DNA from: an uncultured Chloroflexota bacterium
GTDB taxonomy: Bacteria; Chloroflexota; UBA4733
NCBI GenBank assembly: GCA_937967325.1
Contig: CALBSQ010000074.1
Location: 1 to 23,057 of the forward strand
Direction of reading: 5' to 3'
Length of the DNA stretch: 23,057 nucleotides
In this document: positions 13,988 through 21,547 of the stretch, one piece after another
How positions within the stretch are numbered: position 1 is the first letter of the stretch
How the letters are laid out: the number at the start of each line of letters is the position of its first letter
Position numbers and translations under genes: made by a program
The notes under the pieces: generated by a model
The model's input: the letters and a program-made list of their open reading frames with translations, nothing else
The model's database searches: none
Told to the model about the DNA's origin: nothing

Positions 13988-14012
13988 TTCGGGCAGAAAC
14001 GGATAGATCACC

Positions 14013-14282
14013 ATGTTGATGCGAGCAGACCTGAAATGCTATTATTGTGGATACGTCTCGGGCCAGATTGAAGGCGACGATAAGGCGCCGCTGGCGAAAG
14101 GGAAGATCAGCACGCAATCACCGTTAGGAGTTCCCAAGCGCCGGCAAGACGGCCGGCTGGGCTGTGTGCGTTGCGGCGGTCCGCTGTATCTGGACGATGT
14201 CACGTATTTGCGCGACCGCGTCCGCCGCATGTACGACCTGCCGCCGGTGGGCGTTGAGCACGCGGTGGCCAAGGCCAGCTAG
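14013..14282 (+). CDS. Zinc-ribbon protein of unknown function (89 aa)
   Basis: Two Cys pairs, CYYC (Cys9, Cys12) and CVRC (Cys51, Cys54), frame a Lys/Asp-rich middle, as in a zinc ribbon with an inserted loop. The C-terminal part LYLDDVTYLRDRVRRMYDLP is probably helical. The start could be the ATG at 14013 or the one at 14019; neither has a strong ribosome binding site. It ends 27 bases before a strong stem-loop. Its sequence is not obviously related to the other zinc-ribbon protein at 11424-11609 beyond the Cys pairs. Confidence 0.7.
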   Translation: MLMRADLKCYYCGYVSGQIEGDDKAPLAKGKISTQSPLGVPKRRQDGRLGCVRCGGPLYLDDVTYLRDRVRRMYDLPPVGVEHAVAKAS

Positions 14283-14309
14283 ACCTTTCCTTCTCCCCCT
14301 TCCCTTCCA

Positions 14310-14347
14310 CTCGTGGGGTCTGCCAAGCGCCTGGCAGACCCCACGAG
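14310..14347. terminator. Perfect 16-bp stem-loop between convergent genes
   Basis: Bases 14310-14325 (starting CTCGTGGGG) pair without mismatch with 14332-14347, leaving a 6-base loop. It lies between the ends of the zinc-ribbon gene (plus) and the aminotransferase gene (minus), the expected place of a two-way terminator. A long T-run is missing on both strands; the plus strand continues GTTTAAGGTTT. Confidence 0.75.
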
Positions 14348-14359
14348 GTTTAAGGTTTC

Positions 14360-15601
14360 CTATACGGAGACGCCCTTCAACTCGGCTCGATGTTCGTAGA
14401 GTTTCTCCACGGCGCGCGCTACCTCATCCATATCGGAAGGAGCGGTGAGGAGGAAGGAGTGGCCGATGACCATCGCCTCGTCCTCGTGCGCCTTGTCGCA
14501 GACGGGCAAGGAGAACCGAGTCGGGTCGATGGCCTGCCAGTACTCCTCGCCCAGCCGGTGCCGTCGCTTGGTGTGGGGCTGATAAAGCGAGCAGCGGTGC
14601 AGCGGCTCGTAGGTACTGCCTACCGAGAGGCCGGTCTCGGCCCCCAACGCCTTGCGGAAGACCTTGCCGGGAACGCCGTCCCAAGCCGTGGAGTCGTAGC
14701 GGAAGGTGAAGCAGTAGTAGGACTGCCGGGTTATCTGGGGATAGCGCCTCATGGGGTGGACGCCGGGCAGCTCCGCTAGCCGCCTGTTGAGGTGTTGGGC
14801 ATTGGCGTCCCGACGCTCGACCTGCTCCTCAAGATGCTCCATCTGCGCCAACAGGAGTGCCGCTTGCAGCTCGGTAAGCCGATAGTTGCCGCTCTGGGCC
14901 GTCGGAGCGCCGGGGCGGAACGGCCGACCGCAGTTCCGGAGCGAGTAGAGGCGCTGATACAGCGTCCAGTCGTCGGTCAAATTGAGGCCGCCCTCGCCGG
15001 AGGTGAGGACTTTGGACTTTTGCAGACTGAAGGCGCCAATGTCGCCTAAGGCGCCCACGCCTTTCCCGTGCCATTGCGAACCGTGTTGATGGGCGCAGTC
15101 CTCGATCACCTTGAGGTTACGCCTGCGCGCGAGCGCGAGCAGCGCATCCATGTCCGCCATCGAGCCGTACTGATGCACCACGATGATCGCACGGGTTCGG
15201 GCAGTGATGGCCGCCTCGGCCTGGCCAATGTCGAGACAATACGTCTCGGGATCGACGTCGACCAGCACGGGCACGGAGTTGACGTCGATGCAGGCGGCGG
15301 CGGTTGCCTGCCAGGTCAGCCCGGGCACAATTACCTCGTCGTAAGCGCCGATATCGAGCGCCTCCAACGCCAACTGGATTGCGACCGTGCCGTTGGCAAC
15401 CGGCGAGCAGTACTTGGCACGGCTGAAGGCGGCGAACTGCAAGGCGAATTGGCGTTCCATGGGACCGTCGGAGGACCAGTTGCCGCTGCGTACCACCTCC
15501 GACACCAGCTCGACTGCCCGCTCGGTGGCGACCGGCCATTTCGGCCAGGCTTTGAGCGGGCTGCGCACCGGCTCACCGCCGGCGATGGCGAGTTGACCCA
15601 T
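14360..15601 (-). CDS. DegT/DnrJ/EryC1/StrS-family aminotransferase (413 aa)
   Basis: A PLP-dependent sugar or cyclitol aminotransferase of full length. The N terminus LAIAGGEPVRSPLKAWPKWP is typical of the AHBA-synthase / scyllo-inosose-aminotransferase branch. Cofactor residues visible are the NGTVAIQLAL segment (70-79), Asp168 in EDCAHQHG (pairs with the pyridine nitrogen) and Lys197 in FSLQKSKVLTSGEGG (Schiff base). Later family blocks are NYRLTELQAALLLAQ and YYCFTFRYD. Members transfer an amino group from Glu or Gln to keto sugars or keto cyclitols. The exact substrate is not determined. The ATG at 15601 has GGGAGGG upstream and lies only 4 bases after the stop of the sugar-binding lipoprotein gene, so the two are surely co-transcribed. 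Confidence 0.94.
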   Translation of the reverse strand: MGQLAIAGGEPVRSPLKAWPKWPVATERAVELVSEVVRSGNWSSDGPMERQFALQFAAFSRAKYCSPVANGTVAIQLALEALDIGAYDEVIVPGLTWQATAAACIDVNSVPVLVDVDPETYCLDIGQAEAAITARTRAIIVVHQYGSMADMDALLALARRRNLKVIEDCAHQHGSQWHGKGVGALGDIGAFSLQKSKVLTSGEGGLNLTDDWTLYQRLYSLRNCGRPFRPGAPTAQSGNYRLTELQAALLLAQMEHLEEQVERRDANAQHLNRRLAELPGVHPMRRYPQITRQSYYCFTFRYDSTAWDGVPGKVFRKALGAETGLSVGSTYEPLHRCSLYQPHTKRRHRLGEEYWQAIDPTRFSLPVCDKAHEDEAMVIGHSFLLTAPSDMDEVARAVEKLYEHRAELKGVSV

Positions 15602-15605
15602 GGAT

Positions 15606-17174
15606 CTACCCTCCCTTTTGGTTCGCGAGAATGCCCTGGACGACCGGCGTCATGGCGGCCAGCGCGGTGCTCGCCGACATCTGGTTTGCCGTAAGCTTGG
15701 TCATGGTTGGGCCGATACCCAGACCGAAGATCTGGTCCACGAAGTTGACGACGGCGTGCGAGGGACGCACCTGGACGTGGTCGGCGGCTGCCAGGGTAGC
15801 GTTCAGATCGTCGTCCGTGAGCTTGGTGTAGCCCTTGACGATAGCGGTCCAGTCTTTCGTCACCGAACGCCGGCTGGGTAGCGCGCCCACCTGGGTGGGA
15901 TAGACCTTGAGTCCTTCCGGCCCGACCATGTAGGAAAGCAGCTTCCAGGCCTCGTCGGGGTGCTGTTGCCCCTTGAAGGTGGCCCACTGGTCCGGATTGA
16001 GCGTGTTGTGCCGGGCCAGAGTTGGCGGCACGGGCATTGCGGCGACGCCCCACTGGAAAGACGTGATGGTCCCCAGCGACTTGAAGGAGCCGGGACTGGT
16101 GTTCAACATGCCGTACTTGCCGGTGTGGAAGTCCGTCGGCAAGGAGCCACGCAGCGCTTTCGCCTCGACGCTGGTCGGCTGGATGTGGAACTTGTAGGTG
16201 CAATCCACGTCGAACTGCATGCCCTCGGTGACCGCGTCCGCCTGCACCGGAAACTGCTTGGGGAAGCCCGTGACGTATCCCTCCGGCTCAAACCAGTCGC
16301 CGCCGTAAATCCAGGAATAGGTCCAGGTGTCGCCCCAGGCCCTCGCTGTACCGTACTGCGCGCTGGGCTGTCCGGGGTCCCGCAGTAGGGACTTGCCGAC
16401 GTCGAAGAACTTGGACCAGTTCCACGTCTTGTCCTCCCAGTCGCGTGTCGGCGTGGGAGCGCCCACATTGTCGAACAGCGTCTTGTTGTACACCAGGATC
16501 TGCGGGTACAGATCGATGGGCATGGCGACGTACTTGCCATTCCACTTGCAGAAGTCGATGGCCACGGAGAAGAAGTCGGTCAGGTCATATTTGTCCGTAG
16601 CGATGAACGGGTCGAGGATCTGGAGCGTGTCGCGCGACGCGTAATACCGATAGCCGCGGTTTTCTGCCGGGAACCAGAGGGCCGGCGCCGTACCACCCGC
16701 CACCAGAGCGTCCGTCTTCTCATCGTAATGGCCGGACGGCGCTTCGATGGCTTCGATCTTGATGCCGGGATTTCGCGACTGGAAGCTCGAGAAAGCCTGG
16801 CCGATGATCTTCTCCTCGTCCAGGTTGGCGCGCAACATGGCCGTGAGACTCACGGCCCCAGACGAGCCAGGCGCTGAAGTCGCCGCTGCAGCGTTAGAAG
16901 CGGTAGCTTGGGCGCTGTTGGCGCTGCTCGCACCAGCGGAAGCACTGCTTGCGCTGACCTGGGACGATGCTGCCGCCGAGCTTGCCACGCTGGACGCTGG
17001 GGCGGTGGACGTCGAGGTGACTGGCGCGCTGGCTGGCGCCTGGCTCGACGATGACGTGGTGACAACCGGGGCGGTGGCCTGGCCACCGCAGGCGGCGACC
17101 AGCGTCACCGCGGTGGACGATGCGAGCAAGCTAACGGTAGATGTGAGAAAGTGGCGACGGGTAAGCGATGCCAT
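15606..17174 (-). CDS. Sugar-type ABC transporter solute-binding lipoprotein, Tat-exported (522 aa)
   Basis: The N terminus has a twin-arginine motif TRRHFLT (residues 5-11), a hydrophobic run and the lipobox LVAAC with Cys29, so it is probably a Tat-exported lipoprotein. Residues 30-105 are a Ser/Ala/Thr-rich spacer. The rest is a family-1 extracellular binding protein: FSSFQSRNPGIKIEAIEAPSG, the Trp-rich centre (DWEDKTWNWSKFFDVG) and HPDEAWKLLSYMVGPEG near the end, all typical of carbohydrate-binding members. The ATG at 17174 follows AAAGGAG. A promoter candidate (17234-17263) and a palindrome (17194-17206) lie upstream. No permease gene is adjacent; the next gene is the aminotransferase. 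The ligand is probably a sugar, an oligosaccharide or a cyclitol glycoside. Confidence 0.93.
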   Translation of the reverse strand: MASLTRRHFLTSTVSLLASSTAVTLVAACGGQATAPVVTTSSSSQAPASAPVTSTSTAPASSVASSAAASSQVSASSASAGASSANSAQATASNAAAATSAPGSSGAVSLTAMLRANLDEEKIIGQAFSSFQSRNPGIKIEAIEAPSGHYDEKTDALVAGGTAPALWFPAENRGYRYYASRDTLQILDPFIATDKYDLTDFFSVAIDFCKWNGKYVAMPIDLYPQILVYNKTLFDNVGAPTPTRDWEDKTWNWSKFFDVGKSLLRDPGQPSAQYGTARAWGDTWTYSWIYGGDWFEPEGYVTGFPKQFPVQADAVTEGMQFDVDCTYKFHIQPTSVEAKALRGSLPTDFHTGKYGMLNTSPGSFKSLGTITSFQWGVAAMPVPPTLARHNTLNPDQWATFKGQQHPDEAWKLLSYMVGPEGLKVYPTQVGALPSRRSVTKDWTAIVKGYTKLTDDDLNATLAAADHVQVRPSHAVVNFVDQIFGLGIGPTMTKLTANQMSASTALAAMTPVVQGILANQKGG

Positions 17175-17193
17175 TGACAGCCGTCTCCTTTAC

Positions 17194-17206
17194 GCAACGA
17201 CGTTGC
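17194..17206. promoter_or_regulatory. Palindromic operator candidate in the leader of the sugar-binding gene
   Basis: GCAACG and CGTTGC flank a single central base (17200). The site lies about 20-33 bases after the predicted transcription start and just before the AAAGGAG ribosome binding site, so a bound repressor would block the transcript. The CG-centred half-sites recall LacI-type operators; no regulator gene of that type is in the window. Confidence 0.4.
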
Positions 17207-17233
17207 CTGTCGATACCAGGCGTCGACGGTAGG

Positions 17234-17263
17234 AGCATACTTCCTCGGGGCGAGAGATGACAA
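17234..17263 (-). promoter_or_regulatory. Promoter candidate for sugar-binding lipoprotein and aminotransferase genes
   Basis: On the minus strand TTGTCA (17263-17258) and TATGCT (17239-17234) are separated by 18 bases. They match five and four of six consensus bases. The predicted start is near 17227, about 53 bases before the ATG. Confidence 0.5.
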
Positions 17264-17294
17264 TGGAATCCACGAATCGCCAATGTTAGTGCCG

Positions 17295-17903
17295 TCACGG
17301 TGTCGGCGTAAGCGTAGGGACTGGTGAGCCAATCGGTCCGGTGGTCGAGATCGGCGTCGTCGGAGGCGTTGGCGTGGCGATCGGCGGCTGCGCGACGATC
17401 TGAGCCATGCTGTCCACGCCGATGGTCGGCACGACGAGCAGGTCGGTCTGCCCTTGAATCTGCGCGTAATAGCCGCTGCCGCCGGGGTTCTTGCTGCCGA
17501 CGACCAGCATGTGCTGCGAGTTGTCATTGAGCGTAGCCGTCGCCGTCAGATACGGCTTGTCCAGCCCGTACGTGCTTGGGGAGTTACTCCCCATGGATAG
17601 CGTCCGGTCCTTCTGCAGGCTGGCCAGGTCCGCGACCACGCCGGCAATGTGGGTGGAATCGGAGTATGGGGCCGGCGGGTCGGTCAGCTTCCAGGAATGG
17701 TCGCTATTTTGCTCGACGCTCACCGACTTGCCGCTGTAGGTGATCTTGAGCGTCTTGACGTCGTTTTGGGTAAAGGTGAACACCGCGGCATTGGGGGTGG
17801 GCGTGCCGGCAGCCGCCCCGCTGGACTGGCGATTGGACGCATAGGCCACGCCGGCTAGAACGACGAGGACGACGAGCAAGCCGATAGTCACACGTGAGTT
17901 CAT
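17295..17903 (-). CDS. DUF4340-type membrane-anchored protein (202 aa)
   Basis: The N terminus MNSRVTIGLLVVLVVLAGVAYASN is one membrane anchor. The outer part has the family pattern: VFTFTQNDVKTLKITYSGKSVSVEQNSDHSWKLTDPP, then HIAGVVADLASLQKDRTL and STYGLDKPYLTATATL. The last 30 residues are Pro/Thr-rich (PTPPTTP and similar), probably a flexible tail. DUF4340 proteins regularly follow a GldG-like gene and an ABC-2 ATPase/permease pair, as here, so it is probably an accessory part of that exporter. The ATG at 17903 is chosen because the membrane anchor starts there; the ribosome binding site is weak (GGGA). It starts 28 bases after the stop of the GldG-like gene. Confidence 0.87.
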   Translation of the reverse strand: MNSRVTIGLLVVLVVLAGVAYASNRQSSGAAAGTPTPNAAVFTFTQNDVKTLKITYSGKSVSVEQNSDHSWKLTDPPAPYSDSTHIAGVVADLASLQKDRTLSMGSNSPSTYGLDKPYLTATATLNDNSQHMLVVGSKNPGGSGYYAQIQGQTDLLVVPTIGVDSMAQIVAQPPIATPTPPTTPISTTGPIGSPVPTLTPTP

Positions 17904-17931
17904 CTCATTCCCAAATAGGTGGCGGCGGGCA

Positions 17932-19560
17932 CTAGCGGCGGCGCATCCAGACGGCCAGACCCGCCAAAAGGATGATGGCCGGCACAAAGATGGCGTTGCC
18001 GAAGATCAGCACGTTGGTCTGCCAGCCTACGAGCGTGCCCAATGAACGGTTTGGCCCAGTGTTAGCGGGAATGATCACGCCGTTCGGCTGCGTCGTCAGC
18101 CATTTCAACGCCGCGATTGCTGCCTCGCTGTTTGCCTCTGCAATCTGTGGGCTGCCCATCAAATTTGGATCCGTTATGAATTTGGTATCCCCAAAGACCA
18201 CGAGTCGAGTCGGCTGAGCGGTGGGAACTGATGTCGCGCTCGGCGCAGGTGTGGCAGAGGAAGCTGCCGGACCGGGAGTAGCAGGAGGGGCACCGACCTT
18301 CTCCGCACTGGCGACGATGGTAAAGGGGCCGCGCTTGTCCTTGGACGGGTCGACTTTGGCCGCCTTGGGATCGGTAAGCTCAAAGCTATCGGAGGATGTC
18401 CTGGCGACCGCGGATACAGTAACGCCCGCAGGGGCAGGTGAGGATGCGGTAAGAGCCGTTGTGTCCTGGTACAGTGCGGGGGGGAGCCCGTTCGGCGTCA
18501 TCTGGGTCACCTCATATTTTTGGATCACTACGGCGTTGGCCCCAATGCTTGACACGTTACTCGAAAAGTCGGCTACGAGGCCACCGTCAACGGCAACGCC
18601 ATACGGCTTGGTGAGCCAGTTTAGATCCACCTGTGGAAATGGGCCGCTGAGGACCAGCAAGCGTCCGCCGCGAGCAAGATAATCCAGTATCGCTTTCTGG
18701 TCCTGGGGACTGTACGCAGTAGCGGGCGAAGCCTCCACCACGGCGTCAGCATCAGTCGGCACAGTACCCGAGGCAAGTAGTACCAACGGAGCAGCCTCCA
18801 GATTGTTTCGTTGCAAACTGGCAGCGAACGCGGAGAAGCTGGGACCGCTAGTTGCCTGCAGGTCCGGCTCGCCATGACCCTGCAGGAAATACACCTTTGG
18901 AGTCTTGCCGCTCACGACCTTTTGAATGGCGGCGGAAATGTCCTGCTCAGAGGGTGTTTGCAGTGTTTGCACGATCTCTTGCTTGCCATTCGACGTTACG
19001 ACGATACTTGGGACAACCGTGATCTTGTACTGTTGTGCTTCTCCCGGGTTGGCGTCAGGATCGACAAAGGTCACGGACAAGTTTCGGGACGCGGCAGTGT
19101 ATTGCTCCAGCAATTTCTGGGCATCACTACGCCCTTGCCCTCCCGGCGAGTTTGGGTCCTTAGCGTAGAAGGCGATGATCTGCACGGGCTGTTTGACCGT
19201 CGCTAGAAGCTTTGTGGTTACCGTGCTCAACGTGTTGACGCCGTTACTGGTTAGGTCCCAGTGCTGGTTGCGCTGCACGCCGAGGAAGTTGAAGATGATG
19301 AAGATGCCGACAAAGGCGACCGTCATGAGGCCGGCGTTGGAGCCGTAGCGCGCCTGCCGGCCGCTCAGCGCTTGCATGACCCGCGCCGGATCGGCGGCCA
19401 CGTAGAAGACGAGCAGCAATCCGGCGGCGACGAGCAGCCAGATGAGCGCCGGATTGACGTGCCCGGTCACCAGAAGCAAGCCGGCGGCGGCAAAGAGCAG
19501 CAAGCCACCGGCCATGCCGGCGTAGGGACCTACGCGCCGGAAGATGTCGTCACTGCGCAC
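17932..19560 (-). CDS. GldG-family ABC transporter accessory protein (542 aa)
   Basis: Two N-terminal membrane segments (residues about 14-32 and 36-51) and a third at about 73-92 precede the hallmark RNQHWDLTSNGVNTLSTVTTK. A long outer domain follows with the GldG/ABC_transp_aux pattern: QIIAFYAKDPNSPG, LLEQYTAASRNLSVTFVDPDANPGEA, KVYFLQGHGEPDL and ILDYLARGGRLLVLSGP. A Ser/Pro/Thr/Ala-rich linker and one C-terminal membrane segment (AIFVPAIILLAGLAVWMRRR) end it. The start is GTG at 19560, directly after the permease stop, with GGAGGT eight bases upstream. In gliding Bacteroidetes GldG works with GldA and GldF; elsewhere the cargo of such systems is unknown. The outer-domain codons, about 18960-19260, are clearly lower in GC than the membrane head at 19300-19500. 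Confidence 0.9.
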   Translation of the reverse strand: MRSDDIFRRVGPYAGMAGGLLLFAAAGLLLVTGHVNPALIWLLVAAGLLLVFYVAADPARVMQALSGRQARYGSNAGLMTVAFVGIFIIFNFLGVQRNQHWDLTSNGVNTLSTVTTKLLATVKQPVQIIAFYAKDPNSPGGQGRSDAQKLLEQYTAASRNLSVTFVDPDANPGEAQQYKITVVPSIVVTSNGKQEIVQTLQTPSEQDISAAIQKVVSGKTPKVYFLQGHGEPDLQATSGPSFSAFAASLQRNNLEAAPLVLLASGTVPTDADAVVEASPATAYSPQDQKAILDYLARGGRLLVLSGPFPQVDLNWLTKPYGVAVDGGLVADFSSNVSSIGANAVVIQKYEVTQMTPNGLPPALYQDTTALTASSPAPAGVTVSAVARTSSDSFELTDPKAAKVDPSKDKRGPFTIVASAEKVGAPPATPGPAASSATPAPSATSVPTAQPTRLVVFGDTKFITDPNLMGSPQIAEANSEAAIAALKWLTTQPNGVIIPANTGPNRSLGTLVGWQTNVLIFGNAIFVPAIILLAGLAVWMRRR

Positions 19561-20271
19561 CTAGCGATACCTCCGACTCTCCAGCGCCCGCGTTGCCAGG
19601 AACAACGAGCAAATGGTCAGGCTGAGCAGGTAGATGACGTCCTTGCTCTGGATTGAGCCGGAGCTAAAGTCGCTGAGATGCGGCTGAATGGCGAGATACG
19701 TCAGGACATTTCCCGTCCCGCTGGCAAAGTTCGTGGAGAGGCCATCGAGCAGCCAGAGAACGAGACTGATGACAAAGGCGACCAGGAAGGCGACGAGCTG
19801 ATTCTGCGTCAACGTCGACGTGAGCAAGCCGATGCCGATGAATACCGAGCCAATCAGCACGATTCCGATATAGCCTGACAGGATGGTGCTGCGATCGGGA
19901 TTGCCCCAGAGCATCAGAAACAAGGCGTAGAGGCCGGTCGGTACCAACATGAGCATGAAGAAGACGAAGGCGCCGGCGAACTTGCCGAGGATGACTTCCC
20001 AATCGCGGACGGGCGCGGTCAGGAGGAGCTCCACCGTGCCTAAGCGTTGCTCCTCCGCCAACAAGCGCATCGTGATGCCGGGAATGACGAACAAGAGGAT
20101 GATCCCCATGTCGCCGAACACGAAGCTCATGTCGGCTTGCTTGGAGCCGGTAATGATGATCCCGAAGAGGAAGCCGTTGATGGCGAGAAAAGCCGCCGCG
20201 ACGACGTAGGCGACAGCGGAGCCGAAGTAGGACACCAACTCCCGTCCGGCGATCGTCAGCGTGGTCCTCAT
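19561..20271 (-). CDS. ABC-2 type transporter permease (236 aa)
   Basis: A six-helix ABC-2 permease of about the usual length for the GldF-like type. Typical parts are IAGRELVSYFGSAVAYVVAA at the start and LLFVIPGITMRLLAEEQRLGTVELLLTAPV at residues 59-88, the conserved P-x-x-x-MR-x-x-AEE-x-x-x-GT-x-E-x-L block. Later come GYIGIVLIGSVFIGIGLLTSTLTQNQ and the last helix, ending RALESRRYR. Its ATG overlaps the TGA of the ATPase gene (ATGA at 20271-20268), which implies translational coupling. The gene is followed without gap by the GldG-like gene. It forms the membrane pore of the exporter. Confidence 0.93.
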   Translation of the reverse strand: MRTTLTIAGRELVSYFGSAVAYVVAAAFLAINGFLFGIIITGSKQADMSFVFGDMGIILLFVIPGITMRLLAEEQRLGTVELLLTAPVRDWEVILGKFAGAFVFFMLMLVPTGLYALFLMLWGNPDRSTILSGYIGIVLIGSVFIGIGLLTSTLTQNQLVAFLVAFVISLVLWLLDGLSTNFASGTGNVLTYLAIQPHLSDFSSGSIQSKDVIYLLSLTICSLFLATRALESRRYR

Positions 20272-21215
20272 GCCGCTTCCGCTTCTTCTTGTGTGGTGAG
20301 CTTCAGGTAAATCTCCTCCAGGCTCATGCCGAGTGGCGCCAGCTCGCGCAGCCCCCAACCGTGTTGCACCACCAAGGAAGCGAGACCTTCCCGCGGGTCG
20401 TCCTGGTCCGCGCTCTGGACGCGCCACTCGTTGCTGCCATCGTCGAGGGCGCGCGACTCCACTCGCGTGACGCCCGGGTACGCCTGCAGCGCCGCCTCCA
20501 CCTCCGTCGCAGGGCCGCGCACGACCAGGCGAACGCTCTGTCCCGATTGGAGCCGGTGCGTCAGATTCTCCGGTGTGTCCTGGGCGATGACGTGACCCTC
20601 GTGAATGATGATGACCTGGCTGGCCACCATGCTCACCTCCGGCAAGATGTGCGTGCTCAGGACGACGGTGTGCTTGCCGGCAAGGCTCTTGATCAATGCG
20701 CGCGTCTCGATGATCTGGCGAGGATCGAGGCCGACTGTCGGCTCGTCCAGCACCAGGACATCGGGATCGTGGACGAGCGCCTGAGCCAAACCGACGCGCT
20801 GGCGCTGGCCGCGGGACAGCTTGCCGATCAGCCGATCCCGAAACTCGGCCACACGGCATTGGGGCAGCAAATCCTCCAGTCGCGACTCGATGGCCTGCCG
20901 GCGCATGCCGTGAATCCTCCCGGCATAGCGCAGGTAGGAAGTGACCGTCATGTCCTCGTATAGCGGAACTCGCTCCGGGAGGTAGCCGATGTGCTGGCGC
21001 AGTTTCAAGGAGTCCTTGAGCGCGTCGTAGCCGGCCACCTTCGCCGATCCGGACGATGGAGGCATAAAGCCGGTGAGGATACGCATCGTTGTCGTCTTGC
21101 CGGCCCCGTTTGGACCAAGCAGACCTAAAATCTCGCCGGGTTTGACGGAGAAGGTCAAGTCGCGGATAGCCGCGCGATTGCCGTAGAATTTGGTGAGCTC
21201 GTTAACCTCAATCAA
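20268..21215 (-). CDS. ABC transporter ATPase, GldA/ABC-2 type (315 aa)
   Basis: Complete ABC ATPase. Walker A is GPNGAGKTT (residues 34-42). The GYLPE segment at 77-81 stands in the Q-loop place, as in GldA-like proteins. The signature is LSRGQ (133-137) in place of LSGGQ. Walker B is VLVLDEP (153-159), and the switch His is in STHIL. The C-terminal 90 residues, VRGPATEVEAALQAYPGVTRVE onward, are the extra domain seen in ABC-2/GldA ATPases. The start is a TTG at 21215 with GGAGGGG nine bases upstream; no in-frame ATG fits the fold. It is the first gene of the four-gene exporter block. The cargo is unknown. Confidence 0.95.
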   Translation of the reverse strand: MIEVNELTKFYGNRAAIRDLTFSVKPGEILGLLGPNGAGKTTTMRILTGFMPPSSGSAKVAGYDALKDSLKLRQHIGYLPERVPLYEDMTVTSYLRYAGRIHGMRRQAIESRLEDLLPQCRVAEFRDRLIGKLSRGQRQRVGLAQALVHDPDVLVLDEPTVGLDPRQIIETRALIKSLAGKHTVVLSTHILPEVSMVASQVIIIHEGHVIAQDTPENLTHRLQSGQSVRLVVRGPATEVEAALQAYPGVTRVESRALDDGSNEWRVQSADQDDPREGLASLVVQHGWGLRELAPLGMSLEEIYLKLTTQEEAEAA

Positions 21216-21547
21216 TCAAAGCTGCCCCTCCGCCCAAACCCCAACCATGGTAACACCGTCGCCACGCCCTTCTAGACGCACACCGACGCGGCTCGTAACG
21301 GCAAGGGAGCAGAGATTGTGGCGCCAACCTGACCTACAGCGGGCAATGTGGTGTGAGTGGTATATCCCACAAGTCGCGGGAGTTTCCGGTACCGGGCGAC
21401 TCCTCCGTGTCATCCCGAGCAATGGATGGGCCTGTGCAGACCCCTCGACGGCGTGGACACACCGCCTCGCGTCGGGAGAGCATATACTCTACGAGTCTTG
21501 CGACTCCACAGCGCAAAGGACCCAAGCATGCGTCTAGAAACGGCTTC
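21216..21547. other. Divergent intergenic region, promoters expected
   Basis: About 330 bases between the exporter block (minus) and the peptide-binding protein (plus). A TATACT box at 21483-21488 could be the -10 for the plus-strand gene, but I find no good -35 at the right distance. No convincing minus-strand promoter, terminator or RNA gene is visible. Small open frames here look like chance. Confidence 0.4.

Larger units (their letters stand above)
13606..14012. other. Intergenic stretch between nucleotidyltransferase and zinc-ribbon genes
   Basis: About 400 bases without a secure gene. It holds the promoter candidate for the minus-strand nucleotidyltransferase gene, a GGTGGCCACC palindrome (13766-13775), a possible 46-codon ORF on the plus strand (13847-13987), and presumably the promoter of the zinc-ribbon gene at 14013. 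I see no clear -35/-10 pair for the latter. Confidence 0.5.
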
